Assembly: GCA_036674765.1 (NCBI GenBank)
Contig: JARVKI010000003.1
Location: forward strand, 186,001 to 250,000
Origin: Seiridium cupressi
Lineage: Eukaryota; Ascomycota; Sordariomycetes; Amphisphaeriales; Sporocadaceae
Direction: 5' to 3'
DNA: 64,000 nt
Shown: in pieces, positions 10,574 through 21,231 of the stretch
How the letters are laid out: every line of letters starts with the position of its first letter
How positions within the stretch are numbered: the first letter of the stretch is position 1
Program-made: the position numbers and the translations under genes
Notes under the pieces: model-generated
What the model saw: only the letters and a program-made list of their open reading frames with translations
What the model was told of the DNA's origin: nothing
Databases searched by the model: none

Positions 10574-11816
10574 CTAAAAGCCCTTTCCAAGTTGGCTTTC
10601 AATCCGCTTCTGCGTATCCTTGTGGACCTCATCCGGCGACCGCTCAGCGTTGATCTTGACGACCTTGTTCTGGGTCTCAAAGTAATCAACGACAGGCATG
10701 CTAGTCTCGATGAAAGTGCGGAAGCGCTTCCTGATACTCTCGGCGTTATCATCACTTCGGCCACTTGTCTTTCCACGGTTCAGCAGACGCTTCTCCATCT
10801 CGGTCTCGGAGCAGTCATAAAAGAGCACCATCTTGGCCGGGCACACCGAGTCCTCGAACTTGTAGGCCTGGTCGAGCTTGCGGGGGAAGCCGTCGATCAA
10901 GAACTTGCCCTTCTTGCCGCTGATCTCGCCCTTGCCGCTCTTGTCGAGGTCGGCCACCATGGCATTCTCGAGCAGCTGTACCGTCACCTCCATGGGGACA
11001 ATCAGGCCGTTCTTGATGTAGTCCTTGATCATGTCGCCGAACTGCGAGCCTGGGCGCTCTTGCTCAGCACGCAGGAGATCGCCGGCGGACAGGTGCGTGA
11101 AGCCGTAATCGTTCACGAGATGTGCGCATTGCGTACCCTTGCCAGCGCCGGGCCCGCCGAGGACGAAAACGACGGTCACATCCTTCTCGGAAAAGGTAGG
11201 GGTCGATTTGGCAGGAGCCGGGAGCTCGCCGGCCTTCTTCTCTGTTGGTGGCATTTCTAAATGAAATCGAAATGTGTTAGCCGCTATTGACAAACCGGTA
11301 TCGTTGGTGAAACTCGTGATTGATGGGTCAAAACTGGGTTAAATGCGGTTACAGGAACTGTATAGGTTGCTGGGTGGGCGGCTGGATAGCAGATTTGACT
11401 CGGCCGCGAACAATGGACGGTCTGGTCACAAGTTCCTATGAACCCGCGCGCCAAGTGCTCACATGAGCGCCTCCCAGCCTTCGAAACCCCGAAACATGTG
11501 TGGACCCAGTTCCGGAGTATAGGGGGCACTTACCGGCTCTCCTGTTCACTATCATAGCATACCCTCCAGTTCCAAGAGCGATGATAACCAAGAATGGCCA
11601 GAACTTGATGCTGTTACTCGAGCCCTTGGGTGGTTCTGTGCTGTAAGCCCTGCGTGCAGCGGTGGTGTTGATTCTTGGTAAAGGGGTGGCGGGAGCTCTG
11701 CTCAATGCCGGAGAAGTGAATGCGCGGGCTTGAAATCGGCCGGCGAGAGAGGAAAATGACGAGGGTGACGCTCTGCTGGCTTGCCGCCAGAGTAGACGCT
11801 GCATGGACGCTGCCAT
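10574..11816 (-). CDS. URA6: UMP-CMP (uridylate) kinase with N-terminal membrane-anchor extension
   Basis: Two exons on the reverse strand, 11816-11534 and 11256-10574, encode 321 residues. The 277-nt intron has donor GTAAGT and acceptor TTTAG; the codon for Glu95 is split. The C-terminal ~220 residues are a nucleoside monophosphate kinase: P-loop GGPGAGKGTQ (~128-137), NMP-binding SAGDLLRAE, the GFPRKLDQ segment and a short LID (RGKTSGRSDDNAES). It phosphorylates UMP and CMP using ATP in pyrimidine nucleotide synthesis. The first exon adds an Arg/Ser/Ala-rich leader resembling a mitochondrial presequence, then one hydrophobic helix (FWPFLVIIALGTGGYAMIV). Translation from Met96 would give a yeast-like soluble Ura6. 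Which form is made cannot be decided here. Confidence 0.9.
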
Positions 11817-13072
11817 TGTGGTGTAAAGGAGTGACTGGATTGGATGGCTGGTCGTTGAGGTCGGTACAGAGTGGCAGGTGAAACCCTGTTTTTTCTTGTT
11901 CTTAGGGGGGAGCTCCGAGATGCAAGTGACGACGTGGATCAGAGCTAAGTAACATACGCGCCGGGTGGTGCACGTCAGTGGAGCCGATGCAGCGATCGAG
12001 TTCTACTCAATGTACTTTGAGCTGCCCTGCTGCGTGCAGTTGGCAGCCTGCCGGGGCGTCTGGTGGGCAGCTGTGATTGAATGACCTCTTGAGTCCGGGC
12101 AATATTGGGAGCCATAACTTCATCTGCCCATTCCTTGTACAATGTCTCTCGCTTGGCATGGTCCTCTTAGACGGCCCTTCTCGAAGCAGTCCGAGTTTTG
12201 CCGCTGTCTCGGTCGAATACATGCTCCGTTACTCTGCATCAGACCCGTGAAACCTAGTGTGCCCTCAAAAACGAGGCCGCTTCAATCTTGTGTGGTCTTT
12301 AGCCGAGCGAAGCACCCAGTGCTAGCTATACTTGGCCGGGCATACAAAACATCCTAACAAGACAGAGATCCGTACCATGATGAGTATTTCGCTGTAGATC
12401 ACAACAGGGGCGTCTCGCTGGACCTCCGGTATCAGAAGCAGCCGTAGGATTATCTGGTGGTGGTAGTGGTTCGACATGGCATTGCCTCAAATCCGGTATA
12501 GCCAGATCCTCTCATTTGGCCCCATCGTCGATCCCGTTGTTAAAAGCTGGAGTCGGTTGAAATGTTAAAGGGCGAGGCGAGATAGCTTTCACGTGCGATA
12601 ATGAACATAAGACCATGGAACTGTTTTGTCCACGCTTTTAGACGTTAGTGTTTCAATACACCCCCTATAATGTATGCAAAAGATATCTTTGATTTTGGGC
12701 AGCTATATAGCCGATCCCAACTACCACAGGCATCACTTGAGTATGAGCGAATGATCCAAGACCGCTGTGATATCTTATTTGAATTGTACAGGTAATTACA
12801 TTTATATAAAAAAGAAATTTGCCGTTTTGAGCCAACGAGTGACTTTGCAAATTTGCAGTTGGTAGAAGAAAGTTTCGAAGATTCGCTTCGCTATCCACAA
12901 GAGGTATATCGGCAGTTTCCATTCCGTTGAACGCCAGTGTGCAAAAGTTGTCTGTCGCAGTATGAACACACGTTTCCAAGCCAATTCCATCATCCATACC
13001 AGCTGAACAAAGGAAAAAAAGCCTGGATTTCCATCCTCGTCTAATCATCATCACATGTTACGTCTTCTCTGC
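11817..13072. other. Intergenic, no gene seen
   Basis: This is the promoter of the UMP-CMP kinase gene and the 3' flank of the MARVEL-like gene. Short frames in this interval lack any protein resemblance. Confidence 0.5.
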
Positions 13073-14675
13073 TCACCGGAAGTTGACTTGTCCGGCTGGC
13101 GGGCTCTTCACCGCCGCATCGGCATATGCCCCAGGGATGGGCACAGCGGCGTATTGCACCTCGCCAGGCGCGACTGGGCCGTGCTCGCTGACGGTAAAGT
13201 TTGGTTGCGGTGCGGTCGGGGTATCTGGTGTTCTGAAAGCCGAAGATCCCAGCTTGGGTGTTGCGCCCCTGGCCTTCTTGGGAGGAGCCTGAAGACTGAA
13301 AGGCTTGTCTGGGGACTTTGGTGAGGCGCTTGCAAAGGCAGAAGCCGGCTCGACAACTTGTGCAGCAGGAGTGAACGTCGGTGCCTCCGAGATGTCGTCC
13401 AGAGACTTGTACGCTGATGGTGGGAAGCGGGGGGACATGGCATACTGGGAGAAGGCGGGCGACTTGGGACCAAACCCAGGGGTGTTGGGTGCCGATTGAG
13501 TGCGGAGCTGGGCGAGGTAGAGATCAGAGCGAGCGCGATCACGCATATCCATGGACTTGGTCAAGCGACGCTTCGTGTAGTAGCGGTAGAAGACGACGCT
13601 GTAAAGCGTGATGCTGATGACCTCGACCACGATTTCAATGATGATGCAGATAAGAGACCAGTTCTAGCGAATCGTTAGGATTTAGGACACGACCCGCGAG
13701 AATGGGAGCGATCGACATACCTGAAGCCTGCAGACGAGGGCATAGTCAACCTTGTCTGAGAACAGGTCGGACCGGTGGTTTTGAACACAGGCCCATCCCC
13801 ACATGTCCTGGTTGTTGCTATTGCTCTTGCTGTATTGCAAGACACCCGCAGCAATGAGCCACATGACCATACTGAAGATGAACCAACCGACAGCGAAGAG
13901 AGTGTAGTAGACGCCAACTTTCTCGGCTCGGTGGTGGCCACCACGGCAGTAACCAATGAAGACCAGGACGCAGATAGCCAAGGAGACACAGGAGGCGGCC
14001 AGCACAACCTTTTGAGGCCAGGAGTTCGTGTTTGAAGCCCATGCGGGCAGTCCGTTCTGTGCGGGCAGGGACCTCGTCGCGTTGAAGATGGCGAAGGAAG
14101 ATGAGAGCATGGATAGTACGATCAAACTGCAGCTGAAGTTGACACCACGGAGAGCAAACTTGGCCATCCTCACTCTGGTCTTGATGGTCTAGTGGATGTT
14201 AGTCTGTTTCAGCGACTTCAGCCATTCTCAGGGGACATACCAAATCTTTGGCCTGCTCCTGTTCTGTGTCCTTCTCGCGCTTGTCTAGTATCTCCTCCTC
14301 CCTGAAGGTCGGGCTCAAGGGATTGTCGAACTTCCTTGCTGGTGTTCCTGGTACCCTCATAGCACTCTTGAGCGGCGACTTTGGCGTCATGGGAACGTTG
14401 ACCGATTCCCGATTTTCTCCACCATTGCTGATATATCCAAAGCCAACATCTGCCGGTTGAGCCTGGGCGAACTCTGATCTTTCCGAGAATGGTCCCCTTC
14501 CATCGATGGGCGAGTGGACTGCGGTCGCCTCTGCAAATCTTGGCGTCCTCGGCGGCTTGAGTGACGATGTGGTGGTGGAAGATCCGGCAGACGATGACCG
14601 TGACGGGGTCAGGTTCAGGGCGGCAGGCCGCCTTCTATCGTCCGAAGGATTCATTGTGTTGTAATATTTGCCCAA
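13073..14675 (-). CDS. MARVEL-like four-helix membrane protein
   Basis: Three exons on the reverse strand, 14675-14241, 14188-13721 and 13663-13073, encode 497 residues; both introns are in phase 0 with GTATGT donors. Residues 1-145 are disordered and Ser/Pro-rich (many TP/SP sites), ending in a charged stretch EEEILDKREKDTEQEQ. Exon 2 carries three hydrophobic helices (around FSCSLIVLSMLSSSFAIF, VVLAASCVSLAICVLVFIGY and VGVYYTLFAVGWFIFSMVMW). Exon 3 starts with the fourth (LICIIIEIVVEVISITLY), followed by a basic stop-transfer segment and a second disordered tail. The helix layout and the Trp/Gly-containing loops fit the fungal MARVEL superfamily, linked to membrane apposition and eisosome-like domains. 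The specific role is unknown. Confidence 0.82.
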
Positions 14676-16092
14676 GAGTAGGACGGAAGAAAAGGGAATG
14701 CTCTGAATGGGTGGATAACAGGAAGATGTATATATGGTTCAGGAAATAGAACTCATGTGCACGCAGTCCAGGAGAGCAGTGAAGCAATTTGCGAAAGATA
14801 TTGGATGAGACCAGCTATCGAGAAAAGGGAACTTCCCAAGGTTGGGTAGCTGGGAGAGTCGGTGGTTTTGAGTAGGCGCCGTACCAGGACAACCACGTTC
14901 TCATTCGATGGTCCACGGCAGCCGCTGCATGGGGCCGTTAGTGGAGGCGGATATGCAAGAGGCAATAGGGTTGCTCACCATGGACCGGGGGTATGAGCTG
15001 TTGGTAGTCTACTCTCTGATAGGGCGGCTGGAGGGAGCTCCAATCTCTAAGTGGGCAGATTGAACAGAATAGACGCCGACGAGCTGATGCAGTGGCGCCG
15101 GGCCTCGACTCTGTCTGATCTGAGTAACAAGTTCCTAGCTCAAGACAACTGATGGTCTCTTGCTTCGGCCACGCTGGAGACTGGCGGCTCAAGTCACGGC
15201 GTAGAGCTCGAGTCGGAATCTGACCTCAGAGCAGAGGAAGAGAACACGGCGACAGCCTCTGTCGACCGGCAGAGAGAGGCTGGGTATATTTGAGGAGAGG
15301 GGGTCCTCAGAGCAACCGGACGCGAAGGAGATCGTGTGCCCGGCATAGTACAACATCAGAGATAGACCAAAGGCCATCTTCCGCAGGCATCACCGGCCAG
15401 CCATGGTCAAGCAACTACCAGCAGTTAGTACACTGGGGGCTGCATGGATCGAATATTGGTTGCCCACTCTGGCATTGCCGCCCCGGTCGTCGCAGCCAAC
15501 AACCACTCGAAGGACACCCTGGCGACGATTGGGTGCATCCGGTATGCCAAATTTACTCGCGAGCTTGAAGAACCAGCACCAGGGACCAGCCGGCTTGTGC
15601 AGAGAGGAGGGCGGGAATCGTGTCTGGTTGGACGCAAGGGACCAACCGCCGCGACCATGGCCAGCGCTTTCATCTGCCCGGTTGCTAGCTCCGCCGCCTG
15701 ATTGGCAGGCGAGTTTCGTGCCGTGCGCAAGCGTATGAACACTTGCCCAATCAGAGGTCGGGGATGCGTGATGCCCAGCGATCATATTGCATGGGCCCCT
15801 TGGGTGGGCGGTAAAGGCATACCGCAACACGCATTGTCGTCCAACTTGCCCCAGGCTCTACGAAGGGACGGGCAAAGACTTTGCAGCATGTCGACTAGGT
15901 AGGCCGTAGTGTCCAAGTGGCATAGGCATTCAATAACGCTCACAATCGACAGCAAGCGTTGGATATCGATACAGGGTTGCCGACTTTGTCGGTCAATAAT
16001 CATGGCACATCATGCTTCATGGACTCGCGGTCATGTGGTATTGCATACTGCAGTCAGCCGAGGTGAGAATTAATAGATCACGACGATTTGAC

Positions 16093-16219
16093 GGGGGGGG
16101 GGGGGGGGGGGGGGGAATTTAGACCCCCAGCCCCGAGACAAAGGAAAGGGGGGAGATTTGAACCCACCGGTGGGGGGGGCACCCCAAGCGGGTATTATAC
16201 CCCCACAATNNNNNNNNNN

Positions 16220-16290
<71 letters not shown>

Positions 16291-16378
16291 CTCAGCCCTG
16301 CCCCGAGTCACAGGAAAAGGTCGAGATGTGAAGCCACCGGAGGAGGTGGGACCGCAAGCGGGTCTTCTTCCCGCACAC
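16093..16378. repeat. Scaffold gap (10 N) flanked by G and C runs and an imperfect 79-bp direct repeat
   Basis: The order is a 23-nt G run (16093-16115), unique sequence, 10 Ns (16210-16219), a 68-nt C run (16220-16287), then unique sequence. The 79 bases at 16131-16209 align without gaps to 16301-16379 at an exact offset of 170. I count 17 mismatches, many of them turning the left copy into longer G, C or A runs. This is best read as an assembly join in which the left contig end is a low-quality copy of the right one. A real diverged duplication is less likely. Confidence 0.75.
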
Positions 16379-17714
16379 TTTGCGCTGGCTGGGGCAGCCC
16401 AAGGATCGCTGAGCACAGGCCAGGCCGTCGGTACTGCTCTCGCTTCGGAGCTCTTGGGTGCATCAGCGTCCGAACAATCCACTCGTCGAGTTCTCCGTCT
16501 GCATGGTCTTTTCAACTTGCCGAACATGACATGACGGTGGTGGTGCCACGAGAACACACAGAATGTAGGACCTGGATTTTCCCACGTTGCAGAACCCGAA
16601 TGGATATTTTTAACCCTGAAAGGGTTGCCTTAGCCTGATAATCCAGCCAACGAAATTCCACCTCTTTTGGCTGTAGCGACACCTTACACCCAGAACAACG
16701 GTCAGCTTTTCCGGTGGTGTGTCGTGCTGCATGCCTCCAAGCTTCTGGCTGTAAGAGTATGTTTTATGGTGTCTTGAATCTCACCTTCAATCCCGGCCTT
16801 ATTCGCCACCCAACCATGATCTATGGGTTGTGCAAAGTATATTTTTACCACTGCATCTCAATCGGGAAGCCGAACCCTCTATCATCTTCTGTAGTCACAC
16901 TCTAAGCACGCGCCAGTATCAATATCTATGTTCTCGACTTCTGGGTAGGACAACCGTGGTGTTTTTACGGATGGTATCTTTAGCCACGAGCACTGCAATC
17001 ATATCCAAGTGTCTGGCATGGCCAAGCACCTAGCATGAGACAAGGCTCGATGAAGTCCTTTGCATAATAAAGCGACGGCTATTGAGCTACTGGTAGCAAA
17101 CATATTATTGGACAATGGCGTCAGCAAATACGGATGATTGAGAGTCTGTCTCAGGAGCGTGGAAAGAGTCGCGGGATATACATGCTTACAGAACACTCGT
17201 TGCTCAACTGTTGTTATTTGCCTTGAGCACAAGGGATGGCACATGTCAGATGTTTTGATCATGTGGTGCTCTCTCAACAATTCTGATTGTTTTATTCGCA
17301 AGTCCCCTTCTAGCAATGTAGACAGCTTGCTCATTGGAAACGAGAAGGGCCACTGAAATCATCATGTGCCAAGCTGCTCTCATACACTACATGTCCTGCA
17401 AGAATCAAAGGCCTGGGCCATGATGAGGCTCAAACTTGGACGGCAATGATCTAGTCAAGTCCTGATTATACGATCGACTCGGGTAGCAAGTTCGACTTCA
17501 TGCTCAGACGTTGCTGTGTTTTTCGAAAGATGCTCACTCACCATACCTATTCTCCCTTGGGTTTCGAGGGAAATCCTTGAGTGAATCACGATCCTGATCA
17601 TGAGTTTCGGCTTCCGTGTCTACACTAGGGACTCGCTGACGGAGCCGCCTCAGGCCCAACTCTACCTGTTCAGTGGGGTTCCCTTTGGTGGGGTTTCTTT
17701 GCCCCGCGCAACCG

Positions 17715-17726
17715 CTTATCTTATCA
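17715..17726 (-). promoter_or_regulatory. Tandem GATA motif upstream of eIF2-gamma
   Basis: The forward sequence cttatcttatca reads TGATAAGATAAG on the reverse strand. That gives two adjacent WGATAR sites about 260 bp before the start codon. Fungal GATA factors bind such pairs; a role here is only an inference. Confidence 0.3.
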
Positions 17727-17987
17727 GACCTGCCAGCTGCGAGCGCCCAAGGTCAGAGCTCTCTCCCACTTTGACAGCTGCAAGTCACAACTAATTATGA
17801 CTCTTCTCAGCACCTACGCCACAAATTCGCAAATAACTGAGCCAAGGTGGGATCACATTGAAGGCCACGAACTGCTTTCGGACCCGTCTCTTTGCACCCA
17901 ATTTTCTCAGCAGACGAGTATAGAGCCGCAAAGGACCGCTTCATTCGACTCTTCCTCATTCCCGTCAGCGAACCGCAATCTCTCAAA

Positions 17988-20101
17988 ATGTCTGCCGACA
18001 AATATGGCAACGACATCCACGACTCCGAGTCGGACTCTGGCGAGTCTGTCGACGACCAGCACATTGACGATGGCGCCGACGATGTCCAGGACAAGCCCAT
18101 CAAGTCCGCCCTGAAGAAGAATACCATCATCGCTGGTCCGAGTGCTTCACGACCGGAGCTTCCACCCCAGACAGACCCGAGTGCCCTGGACGTGACGCAG
18201 TTGACGCCGCTCACTCCAGAAATTATCGCTCGGCAGGCCACTATCAACATGTAAGCCAGCTCTGGGGTTGTCTCCTACTCTGTTTGGCCTGTGTCGAGAG
18301 TGATGGCTTCTCGTTGAAGAGACCTACCCTCGCGACATGAGCTACCACTCACAATGACTCACCAACTACTACGTCTGCATAACGAGATCGCTAACCTCAA
18401 GTCTTGCAGTGGCACAATCGGACACGTAGCGCACGGAAAATCGACCGTCGTAAAGGCCATCTCCGGCGTGCAGACTGTGCGATTCAAGAATGAGTGAGCA
18501 AACCTTGCCCATCTTACGCCGGACCCAGATGCTGATCATGATGCACCGACAGATTAATTCGAAACATCACAATCAAGCTTGGTTATGCCAATGCCAAGAT
18601 ATACAAATGTAACAACCCCGAGTGCCCGCGTCCTACTTGCTATCGAAGTTATTCGAGCGACAAGGAGGTTGATCCAGCATGCGAGCGTGATGGTTGTGGT
18701 GGCACCTATGAACTCTTGCGCCACGTCTCATTCGTCGATTGCCCGGGCCACGATATTCTCATGAGTACTATGTTGTCAGGCGCCGCCGTCATGGACGCCG
18801 CTCTCCTCTTGATTGCTGGAAACGAAACTGTGCCTCAGCCTCAGACTTCGGAACATTTGGCTGCTATCGAGTAAGTACAAAGAACAAATTGAAAGTTCGT
18901 CCTACGTGCTGGAGATTCAAGTCAATATTGAGTGGCAGAACTTGATACCGAGCTATGTCATGTCCGAGAACCGTCTGGTCGTTCATGAGCAGTATGAGAG
19001 GCTGACCTATTTCTTTCACCAGGATTATGAAACTAGATAAGATCATTATCCTTCAAAACAAGGTCGACTTGATGCGTGAGGAGGCTGCTCAGCAACACTA
19101 TTCTTCCATCTTGAAGTTCGTCAGAGGCACGCCGGCTGCGCACTCTCCCATTATCCCCATATCCGCCCAGCTCAAGTTCAACATTGACGCCATCAACGAA
19201 GCGCTTGTTACCACTATCCCAGTCCCGCCGCGTGACTTCTCCCAGGATCCCCACATGATGGTTATTCGTAGTTTCGACGTCAACAAACCTGTAAGTATAT
19301 CCTCCGTTTTGTAGACTTCTTGTTCCGTCCGTTGGGAGGAAGATTTGGGTCCTAGGGAGCATATACTCTTGATACGCAGCTCAGAACTAGAAAGAAGAAG
19401 AAAAATCTCCCCTGGAAGTAGTAGCTAATGTTTTTTTCAGGGTGCCGAAATCGATGAGCTCAAGGGTGGTGTCGCTGGTGGTAGTATCCTTCACGGTGTG
19501 CTACGTCTGGGCGATGAGATCGAGATTAGACCCGGTATCGTTACTCGAGACGACAAGGGCAACCTACAGTGCAAGCCTATCTCGAGCAGAATTGTGTCTC
19601 TGAACTCTGAACTCAACGAGCTCAAGTACGCCGTTCCTGGTGGTCTTATTGGTGTAGGTACGCGGATTGATCCTACCCTCTGCAGAGCCGACCGTCTGGT
19701 TGGTTTCGTGCTGGGTCTCAAGGGTCGTCTGCCCGCCATCTACAGCGAAATTGAGGTCAACTTCTATTTGCTCAAGAGACTTCTGGGTGTCCGGACTGCG
19801 GATGGAAAGCAAGCCAAGGTTGCCAAGCTGGCGAAGAACGAGGTTCTCATGGTTAACATCGGATCAACGTCGACGGGTGCCAAGGTTTCGGCAATCAAGC
19901 AAGATGCCGCCAAGTTGACACTCACATCTCCAGCATGCACGAACCTCGGCGAGAAGATTGCACTATCACGCCGTATCGAGAAGCATTGGCGTCTAATTGG
20001 ATGGGCAACCATCAACGCGTAAGTAATCTAACCTTCCACTTCTCGTTGGCAGCACTGACCCACGTCACAGTGGTGTAACACTGGAGCCCACGGCAGTATA
20101 A
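17988..20101 (+). CDS. GCD11: Translation initiation factor eIF2 subunit gamma (GTPase)
   Basis: Six exons encode 513 residues: 17988-18250, 18410-18493, 18553-18870, 19023-19290, 19441-20018 and 20071-20101. Every junction restores the frame. Residues 1-~80 are an acidic/Ser-rich fungal leader. The G domain has G1 GHVAHGKST (~92-100), a Cys-rich zinc ribbon insertion starting [12 protein letters not shown]3 DCPGHD, G4 NKVD and G5 SAQ. The beta-barrel domains II and III follow ([34 protein letters not shown]). The last exon is only 31 nt and encodes the end GVTLEPTAV. The protein binds GTP and initiator Met-tRNA in the ternary complex. Exon 2 (84 nt) and the terminal exon are small enough to be missed by gene callers. 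Confidence 0.96.
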
Positions 20102-20823
20102 GAGCATGATCTGGGCGGGATTCTTATGATGCATGAGCTTTGCGCCAAGGAACCAGAAAGATGCATCACGGAATTGATTTTCTGTATCTCGCAAATTTAT
20201 GATCTGGGTAGACTATGATACCTGGTTTCGACGGCGTCCACATGCTCGTGCACCTGTTAGTTTGGCTTGAAAGGAATGGAATGCCGAATAAGCACCGCTG
20301 TTGAAGTTGGTGCAACTGCATCGTGGAACAACTTGGCTCTTTACAGCCGTGGTCCTAAAATTTGGAGGTGAGGATGCGAATATGGATGACTCGTTGAGAC
20401 GTTCATATTTCGTAAGGAGCATTGCGAAGGTGTCACGGACAGGGACAGGAAAATAGAATAAGTGATACCATGACTGCATCAGATACCTTAATATGTGACG
20501 TGATGTGTGTAATGCGACCTTCCCAATGACAAACCCACTGCTACGATTATCGACAAGTCTGTAACTAGAACATCTTAACTCATTAATACAGGACCAATTT
20601 AATAGTTAAGAAAGCATTATATATACTCGAAAAATACATACTACTACATGATAATTAGGTTATACTAGGTCGTTCTACCTTATTAGGTGCTGTGCTATCC
20701 TTACTAATAGTCTTATAGACGTTTTATTTTTTTGTAAACAGAAGAATAGAGTAATGGGGAATAGTTGCTTATCCCTAATTAGCGTTATTACTCCTAGCAG
20801 GCTCTTTGGCGACCCAGTATAAT
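20102..20823. other. AT-rich intergenic sequence, no gene seen
   Basis: Composition changes from about 20.45 kb to markedly AT-rich sequence with many TA steps. No coding frame was accepted. Confidence 0.5.
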
Positions 20824-21231
20824 TCATTCGATAAGTAGTAACAGTCGGGAGACTTTACCACCAATCCAAAGGATGAATTTAGTGGACTGGATGTAAAGAT
20901 AAATGTGGAATAGGGTAGAGGCAGCGCTAATAAGAATATCCTCGGGCGAACCTCCCAATAAAGTTTGGGCGGAAAGGATGACCAATGAAACTCGTGGATG
21001 CTTTAGAATCATAAAACAGACGCCTTCAGCGTAGAGGTAGAGGATCAAAAGGATGAGAATAGAGAACACAACGATATCCGCAACGAGCAAGAGGTCCATC
21101 CCGGGAATCGTTGTTATGATGCCAATGAGGAGGAGGAGGAGGAGGAGGAGGAAGGAAATTCCCAAACAAGAAGTAATGCCTTCTTGTGATTGGTGGGTTC
21201 CAATGGTTGCGGAGGTGTTGGGAGTAGACAT
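20824..21231 (-). CDS. Small Leu-rich multi-helix membrane protein, hypothetical
   Basis: This is a single-exon frame of 135 residues. After ~20 polar residues come three or four hydrophobic segments: a Leu-rich helix containing eight consecutive Leu, encoded by a GAG/CTC trinucleotide repeat on the opposite strand (about 21126-21151); a second near VADIVVFSILILLILYLY; and weaker ones near VSLVILSAQTLLG and STLFHIYLYIQSTKFILW. There is no family match that I know. It sits alone in AT-rich DNA, so it may be a young or orphan gene or a chance frame. The ATG start is clear (MSTPNTSATIG). Confidence 0.4.
   Translation of the reverse strand: MSTPNTSATIGTHQSQEGITSCLGISFLLLLLLLLIGIITTIPGMDLLLVADIVVFSILILLILYLYAEGVCFMILKHPRVSLVILSAQTLLGGSPEDILISAASTLFHIYLYIQSTKFILWIGGKVSRLLLLIE

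Larger units (their letters stand above)
14676..17987. other. 3.3-kb stretch with no accepted gene; contains an assembly gap
   Basis: It lies between two divergent genes (MARVEL-like reverse, eIF2-gamma forward). Open frames at 15390-15830 occur on both strands at once in GC-rich sequence and show no family resemblance. The frame 16088-16534 is an artefact of the G/C homopolymers and the gap. Confidence 0.5.

Noticed and set aside
10535..11260. 241-codon forward frame
   Set aside because: It lies antisense to the UMP-CMP kinase exon and is a shadow of its codon bias.
15390..15830. Overlapping open frames on both strands
   Set aside because: Simultaneous frames in GC-rich sequence with no family resemblance or splice pattern.
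16088..16534. 148-codon frame across the gap
   Set aside because: It consists of homopolymer translation and unknown bases; an artefact.
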